Assembly (NCBI GenBank): GCA_910589115.1 | Contig: CAJUSB010000132.1 | Coordinates: 1-8,722, forward strand | Length of the DNA stretch: 8,722 bases | DNA from: an uncultured Clostridia bacterium | Lineage (GTDB): Bacteria; Bacillota; Clostridia; Oscillospirales; Butyricicoccaceae | Reading direction: 5' to 3' | Part shown: positions 4,814 through 8,722 of the stretch, in pieces | Layout of the letters: every line of letters starts with the position of its first letter | Position numbering within the stretch: position 1 is the first letter of the stretch | Notes under the pieces: generated by a model | Told to the model about the DNA's origin: nothing | Seen by the model: only the letters and a program-made list of their open reading frames with translations | The model's database searches: none | Translations under genes and position numbers: made by a program

Positions 4814-7800
4814 ATGAATAAACATTTTGCCGTAATGGACGGCAATACAGCCGCCGCCCATGTGGCCTATGCGTTTACAGAGGTTGCGGCGATTTATCCC
4901 ATCACACCCTCGTCCCCTATGGCGGAGACGGTGGACGAATGGTCAGCCAAAGGCCGGAAAAACCTGTTCGGCTCCACTGTGGATGTAATACAAATGCAGT
5001 CCGAAGCGGGTGCGGCCGGTACCTGCCACGGTTCTTTACAGGCGGGGGCGCTGACGACTACCTTTACCTCATCGCAGGGGCTTATGCTGATGATTCCCGC
5101 GATGTACGCGATGGGCGGACAGTTTTTGCCGAGTGTCATGCATATCGCATCCCGGACGGTTACTTCAAACCATCATTCGATTTTTGGCGACCACAGCGAT
5201 TTCATGACCTGCCGCACGACGGGTTATGCTATGCTGATGTCCTCTTCCCCGCAGGAGGCAATGGATCTGGGCGCGGTTGCGCACCTGTCTGCGATTGGTG
5301 CACGGTACGCGTTTATGCACTGCTTTGACGGCTTCCGCACTTCACACGAAATGCAGCGCATTGAGACGCTGGACTATGAGGACCTGCGCGGGCTGCTTGA
5401 CCAGGACGCGCTGAAAGCATTCCGCCGCCAGTCGCTCAACCCGGAGCATCCGACCAACCGGGGCAACAATGTAAACCCGGATATTTACTTCCAATGCCGG
5501 GAGGGCTCGAACGAAAAGGCAGCACTGGTTCCTGGAACGGTCCAACATTACATGGATGAAATCAACCGGCTGACTGGACGGGATTACAAGCTGTTTAATT
5601 ATTACGGCGCACCCGATGCGGAAGAGGTCATTGTCGTGATGTGTTCAGCATCCGAGGCGGCCAAGGAAACGGTGGACTATCTGAATGCACAGGGGCGCAA
5701 GGTCGGGCTGGTGCAGATCCATTTGTACCGCCCGTTCTCAGTCGCGCATTTCTCTGCGGCGATTCCTGCTACAGTCAAGCGGATCGCGGTGCTGGACCGT
5801 TCCAAGGAAACCGGTTCGGTAGGCGAGCCGGTGTACCTGGATGTTGTGACCGCGCTGAATCAGGCAGGACGCGGCGATATCACGGTAGTCGGCGGACGCT
5901 ACGGCCTGTCCTCGAAGGATACCACTCCGGGGCAGCTGATTGCCGTATATGATAATCTGCGGCAGGCGGCTCCTAAAAACAGCTTTACGATTGGCATTGT
6001 GGACGATGTGACCCATACCTCGCTGGAATACCGCGATGTAGAGCTGGCGCATCCCGGTGAAGTCAGCTGTAAGCTGTGGGGCCTGGGCGGCGATGGCACG
6101 GTAGGTGCGAATAAGAACGCGATCAAGACCATCGGGCTTATCGCGGAGAAGTATGCGCAGGCTTATTTTTCATATGATTCCATGAAATCCGGCGGTTTGA
6201 CGCAGAGTCATTTGCGGTTTGGGGATGTGCCGATCCGTTCAACCTATCTGGTATCCTCGGCTGATTTTGTGGCGGTGCACGCACCGACTTATGTCAATAA
6301 ATACGATACCACGGAAGATCTGAAGGACGGCGGCATCTTCCTGCTGAACTGCCCGTGGGATACGGAGGAATTGGAAACGCGTCTTCCGGCAAAGATGAAG
6401 CGCGACCTGTGCCGGAAACATGCGCAGTTCTACATCATTGACGCTGTGAAGCTCGCGCAGGAAATTGGGCTTGGCAAACGTACCAACAGCATTTTGCAGG
6501 CGGCATTCTTTGCGTTGACAAAGGTGATCCCGCTGGATATGGCTGTTGAGGATATGAAGAAAAATAACTATAATTCATATTTCAAAAAGGCCGGGCAGCG
6601 TATCGTAGACCTGAACAACCGTGCAGTAGAGACGGGAATCAGTGCTGCTGTAAAGGTAGAGATTCCCGCTCACTGGGCCGATGCTGCCGATGCGCCTGCG
6701 GCTGAAATTGAGGCAACACCTTTTGTCAGGGAAATCGTGCTGCCGATGGACCGCCAGCAGGGCGACAAGCTGCCGGTATCGGTATTCAAAAAGCACGGCG
6801 TACTGGATGGAACCTGGGAAAACGGGACCTCTGCTTATGCGAAGCGCGGGGTAGCCGTAATGGTGCCTCAGTGGAACGCGGATGCTTGTATTCAGTGCAA
6901 CCGCTGTTCGATGTGCTGCCCGCACGCGGCAATCCGTCCGGTGCTGCTGGATGCGGACGAGCGGGATAATGTGCCGGATTCTTTTGTTTCTGTGCCTGCA
7001 AAGGGGCTTGGGAAAGACAGCCCGGAACGCTTTTTCCGTTTGCAGGTCTCGCCTTATGACTGCCTGGGCTGCGGCGTCTGCCTGACGGCCTGCCCGGCAA
7101 ACCAGAACGAAAAGAGTGCAGATGCGCTCGTGATGGTTCCTTTTGAACAGGCAAAGGCCGAACAGGAGAATTTTGACCGGATCGCAATGGATGACCGTTA
7201 TTTGAAACCGGATGTCATCAGCAGCGAAAGCGTCAAGCGTATTCAGTTCGCGAAGCCGTATTTCCAGTTCTCCGCAGCCTGTGCTGGCTGTGCCGAAACG
7301 ACTTATATTAAGCTGTTGAGCCAGCTGGTTGGTGATAGGATGTACGCGGGGAATGCAGCGGGCTGCTCTTCTGCAATCAGCGGCGGCGCACCCATCCTGC
7401 CCTACTGCAAGGACAGCCGGGGCCACGGCCCTGCTTGGGAGCATTCCCTGTTTGAGGATAATGCAGAGTTTGCCTATGGCTTCTTCCATGCACAGGACGC
7501 GATCCGTAAGGAATTACTGCTCCGGCTGGAGGCGTTGAAAACGCGCGGCGTTGCGGCAGAGGCTGTTGACGCATACCTGACGGGCTGGGAAGACAGCGGG
7601 AAATCGCGTATGGTTTCCGATGCGCTGATTGCTGCACTGGAAGGCTGCCCCCAGGATGAAGACACGGCGTATATTTTGGACAACCGCGAATACCTGGCGA
7701 AAAAATCGGTTTGGGCAATCGGCGGCGATGGCTGGGCCTATGATATCGGCTTCGGCGGAATCGACCATGTAATGGCACAAAACCGGGATGTAAACCTGCT

Positions 7801-8356
7801 GGTACTCGACACGGAGGTTTATTCTAACACCGGCGGACAGTCTTCCAAGGCAACACCGACCTCTGCTGTAGCGAAGTTCTCCGCAGGCGGCAAGCAGATT
7901 GCCAAAAAGGATCTGGGCGCTATTTTCATGAATTACGGTTATGTATATGTAGCACAGGTTGCCATGGGCGCTGATCAGGCCCAGACGCTCCGTGCTTTCC
8001 GGGAGGCGGAAGCCTATCCTGGCCCCTCTATTGTAATCGCTTACTGCCCCTGCCTGGAGCAGCATATTAAAGCAGGCATGAGCTGCACGCAGGACGAAAT
8101 GAAAAAAGCCGTAGAATGCGGCTACTGGCAGCTTTACCGGTATGACCCGCGCAGGGCGGACGAAGGGCAAAATCCCTTCCAGTTGGATTCCCCGGAGCCG
8201 GACACTGGCAAACTCATGGACTTCCTGATGGGCGAAAACCGCTTCGCCTCCCTGAAAAACAATTTCCCCGACAAGGCGGATGCGCTGTACCAGAAAGCCG
8301 TCGCCGACGTCAAAAAACGCTACGCGAACTACCGCAGGCTCTCCGAAATGGAGTGA
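4814..8356 (+). CDS. nifJ: Pyruvate:ferredoxin (flavodoxin) oxidoreductase
   Basis: A cytoplasmic single-chain PFOR converting pyruvate and CoA to acetyl-CoA, CO2 and reduced ferredoxin. The 1180-residue length is typical. Active-site residues match Desulfovibrio africanus PFOR as I recall it: Thr31 (YPITPSS), Glu64 (QSEAGAAG) and Arg114. The order is N-terminal pyrimidine-binding domain, CoA-side domain II, gamma-type domain (GLGGDGTVGANKNAIK, about 420), two 4Fe-4S clusters (Cys692/695/698/702 and Cys750/753/756/760), then the TPP domain with proximal-cluster cysteines 823, 826, 851 and 1080, GGDG at 970-973 and SNTGG at 1004-1008. The ATG at 4814 is chosen for AAGGA at 4799-4803, ten bases upstream; the frame stays open further upstream but without PFOR-like sequence. 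It is divergent from iclR and would consume pyruvate made by the aldolase. The segment after Arg114 (TVTSNHHSIFGDH) departs from the usual form, and the cysteine region is somewhat diverged (NAAGCSSAISGG). Confidence 0.96.
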   Translation: MNKHFAVMDGNTAAAHVAYAFTEVAAIYPITPSSPMAETVDEWSAKGRKNLFGSTVDVIQMQSEAGAAGTCHGSLQAGALTTTFTSSQGLMLMIPAMYAMGGQFLPSVMHIASRTVTSNHHSIFGDHSDFMTCRTTGYAMLMSSSPQEAMDLGAVAHLSAIGARYAFMHCFDGFRTSHEMQRIETLDYEDLRGLLDQDALKAFRRQSLNPEHPTNRGNNVNPDIYFQCREGSNEKAALVPGTVQHYMDEINRLTGRDYKLFNYYGAPDAEEVIVVMCSASEAAKETVDYLNAQGRKVGLVQIHLYRPFSVAHFSAAIPATVKRIAVLDRSKETGSVGEPVYLDVVTALNQAGRGDITVVGGRYGLSSKDTTPGQLIAVYDNLRQAAPKNSFTIGIVDDVTHTSLEYRDVELAHPGEVSCKLWGLGGDGTVGANKNAIKTIGLIAEKYAQAYFSYDSMKSGGLTQSHLRFGDVPIRSTYLVSSADFVAVHAPTYVNKYDTTEDLKDGGIFLLNCPWDTEELETRLPAKMKRDLCRKHAQFYIIDAVKLAQEIGLGKRTNSILQAAFFALTKVIPLDMAVEDMKKNNYNSYFKKAGQRIVDLNNRAVETGISAAVKVEIPAHWADAADAPAAEIEATPFVREIVLPMDRQQGDKLPVSVFKKHGVLDGTWENGTSAYAKRGVAVMVPQWNADACIQCNRCSMCCPHAAIRPVLLDADERDNVPDSFVSVPAKGLGKDSPERFFRLQVSPYDCLGCGVCLTACPANQNEKSADALVMVPFEQAKAEQENFDRIAMDDRYLKPDVISSESVKRIQFAKPYFQFSAACAGCAETTYIKLLSQLVGDRMYAGNAAGCSSAISGGAPILPYCKDSRGHGPAWEHSLFEDNAEFAYGFFHAQDAIRKELLLRLEALKTRGVAAEAVDAYLTGWEDSGKSRMVSDALIAALEGCPQDEDTAYILDNREYLAKKSVWAIGGDGWAYDIGFGGIDHVMAQNRDVNLLVLDTEVYSNTGGQSSKATPTSAVAKFSAGGKQIAKKDLGAIFMNYGYVYVAQVAMGADQAQTLRAFREAEAYPGPSIVIAYCPCLEQHIKAGMSCTQDEMKKAVECGYWQLYRYDPRRADEGQNPFQLDSPEPDTGKLMDFLMGENRFASLKNNFPDKADALYQKAVADVKKRYANYRRLSEME

Positions 8357-8372
8357 GCGTCTCTGCGGACGC

Positions 8373-8544
8373 CCCTGCGCGGGCGGCGCCAGAGGGCTCT
8401 GCCCTCTGGACTCCCGCAATTTTTTCGAGAAAAAATTGAGTAAAAGCTTTTTCTCCGCTGCGGCGGGGAATGGGTGCTTTTACCCTCCGTTCTGCCTACT
8501 GCCCCGCCCGCCAAAAGGATTGCGGGCGGGGTGGGGCTTTGCGG
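8373..8544 (-). repeat. Composite palindromic intergenic repeat, copy 2 (inverted)
   Basis: Read on the minus strand this matches copy 1 at 1269-1430. Hairpin B comes first, with 10-base arms at 8522-8531 and 8502-8511 and a loop sharing ATCCTTTTGGCGGG. Then follows a degenerate middle with GCAG..GAACGG. Hairpin A comes last, with 9-base arms at 8401-8409 and 8389-8397 and a TCT loop, flanked by GGGAGT and GGCGC as in copy 1. The distance between B and A is about 92 bases against 66 in copy 1; a 22-base AT palindrome accounts for most of the difference. It starts just after the nifJ stop. Boundaries are approximate. Confidence 0.75.
8417..8438. repeat. 22-bp AT-rich palindrome within repeat copy 2
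   Basis: CAATTTTTTC and GAAAAAATTG form perfect 10-base arms around a central GA. It sits between hairpins A and B of the composite repeat and is absent from copy 1. On either strand it could form a U-rich RNA stem; next to the GC-rich hairpin A (8389-8409), the plus strand gives a strong stem followed by TTTTTT (8420-8425), a plausible terminator for nifJ. Confidence 0.65.
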
Positions 8545-8602
8545 TGTTTTTTTTGATTTTATAGACGTAAATCGTCTTATAACTTCTCATAAGTCTTTAT
8601 AG

Positions 8603-8643
8603 GAAGCGACAAAAGCCTTGATTTTCAAGGCTTTTGTCGCTTC
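8603..8643. terminator. Long perfect hairpin, probable bidirectional terminator
   Basis: A perfect 19-base stem (8603-8621 with 8625-8643) encloses a TTT loop. The inner part, AGCCTTGA paired with TCAAGGCT, is followed by TTTT on both strands, so it can act as an intrinsic terminator in either direction, for nifJ or for a convergent gene beyond the window. There is no clean T tract after the full stem. The perfect symmetry also fits a protein-binding palindrome or a small mobile relic, though I favour a terminator. Confidence 0.65.
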
Positions 8644-8722
8644 TGCTTATACTACGCTGTATCTCTTTATAGGGCTTGCTGAAAAACAGTTATCAGTCTA
8701 AAATTCGCGTGAAATATGAGTT

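Larger units (their letters stand above)
8357..8722. other. Gene-free 3' end of the window
   Basis: No credible gene follows nifJ. The first part, to about 8544, is GC-rich and made of palindromes, including a small hairpin right after the stop (GCGTC 8357-8361 with GACGC 8368-8372) and the second composite repeat. The rest is AT-rich, with a long hairpin at 8603-8643. CTTTATAGG occurs before that hairpin (8595-8603) and again near 8664-8672. I see no tRNA, rRNA or CRISPR structure. Frames through the GC-rich part are low-complexity and look spurious. Confidence 0.8.

Noticed and set aside
6575..7489. 304-codon minus-strand frame inside nifJ, and a similar 301-codon frame at 7514-8419
   Set aside because: Both lie opposite conserved PFOR cluster and TPP motifs, have no recognisable domain, and are shadows of a GC-biased coding strand.
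1..8722. Mobile element or phage island
   Set aside because: No transposase, integrase, attachment-site pair or phage gene is seen; the genes form a coherent metabolic cluster.

Overview
The window looks like chromosomal DNA from an anaerobic, moderately GC-rich Firmicute, probably a gut clostridium of the Oscillospirales type. The support is strong AGGAGG-type ribosome binding sites, a TTG start, a textbook sigma-A promoter, a single-chain pyruvate:ferredoxin oxidoreductase, and GC-rich palindromic intergenic elements that I associate with that group from memory. The taxonomic placement is an inference.

Layout: positions 1-277 are an AT-rich control region with a TTGACA-N17-TATAAA promoter and two groups of CGGAA/TTCCG half-sites. 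Four plus-strand genes follow: a KdgT-type permease (278-1243), the small SAF-domain subunit (1486-1779) and the large subunit (1795-2958) of a UxaA-family dehydratase or lyase, and an HpcH/HpaI class II aldolase (3021-3809). A 13-bp-stem terminator (3816-3845) separates the aldolase from a convergent IclR-family regulator on the minus strand (3872-4639). Divergent from the regulator is a full-length pyruvate:ferredoxin oxidoreductase, nifJ (4814-8356). The last 366 bases hold no gene: they contain a composite palindromic repeat and a 19-bp-stem hairpin.

Proposed working: the permease imports a sugar acid (hexonate or hexarate). The two-subunit dehydratase removes water to give a 2-keto-3-deoxy acid. 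The metal-dependent aldolase splits this to pyruvate and an aldehyde, without a kinase. The oxidoreductase turns pyruvate into acetyl-CoA, CO2 and reduced ferredoxin. The IclR protein probably senses a pathway intermediate and binds the TTCCG/CGGAA palindromes. These occur around the kdgT promoter and again in the iclR leader, which suggests autoregulation. No gene here handles the aldehyde product, so the pathway must be completed elsewhere. The exact substrate cannot be fixed from this sequence.

The families are all known. The parts most worth a second look are the 10-bp-phased operator array, the inverted pair of composite repeats (about 1269-1430 and 8373-8544) bracketing everything except the permease, and an unusual segment next to the substrate arginine of the oxidoreductase. 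I found no evidence for a wholly new system.
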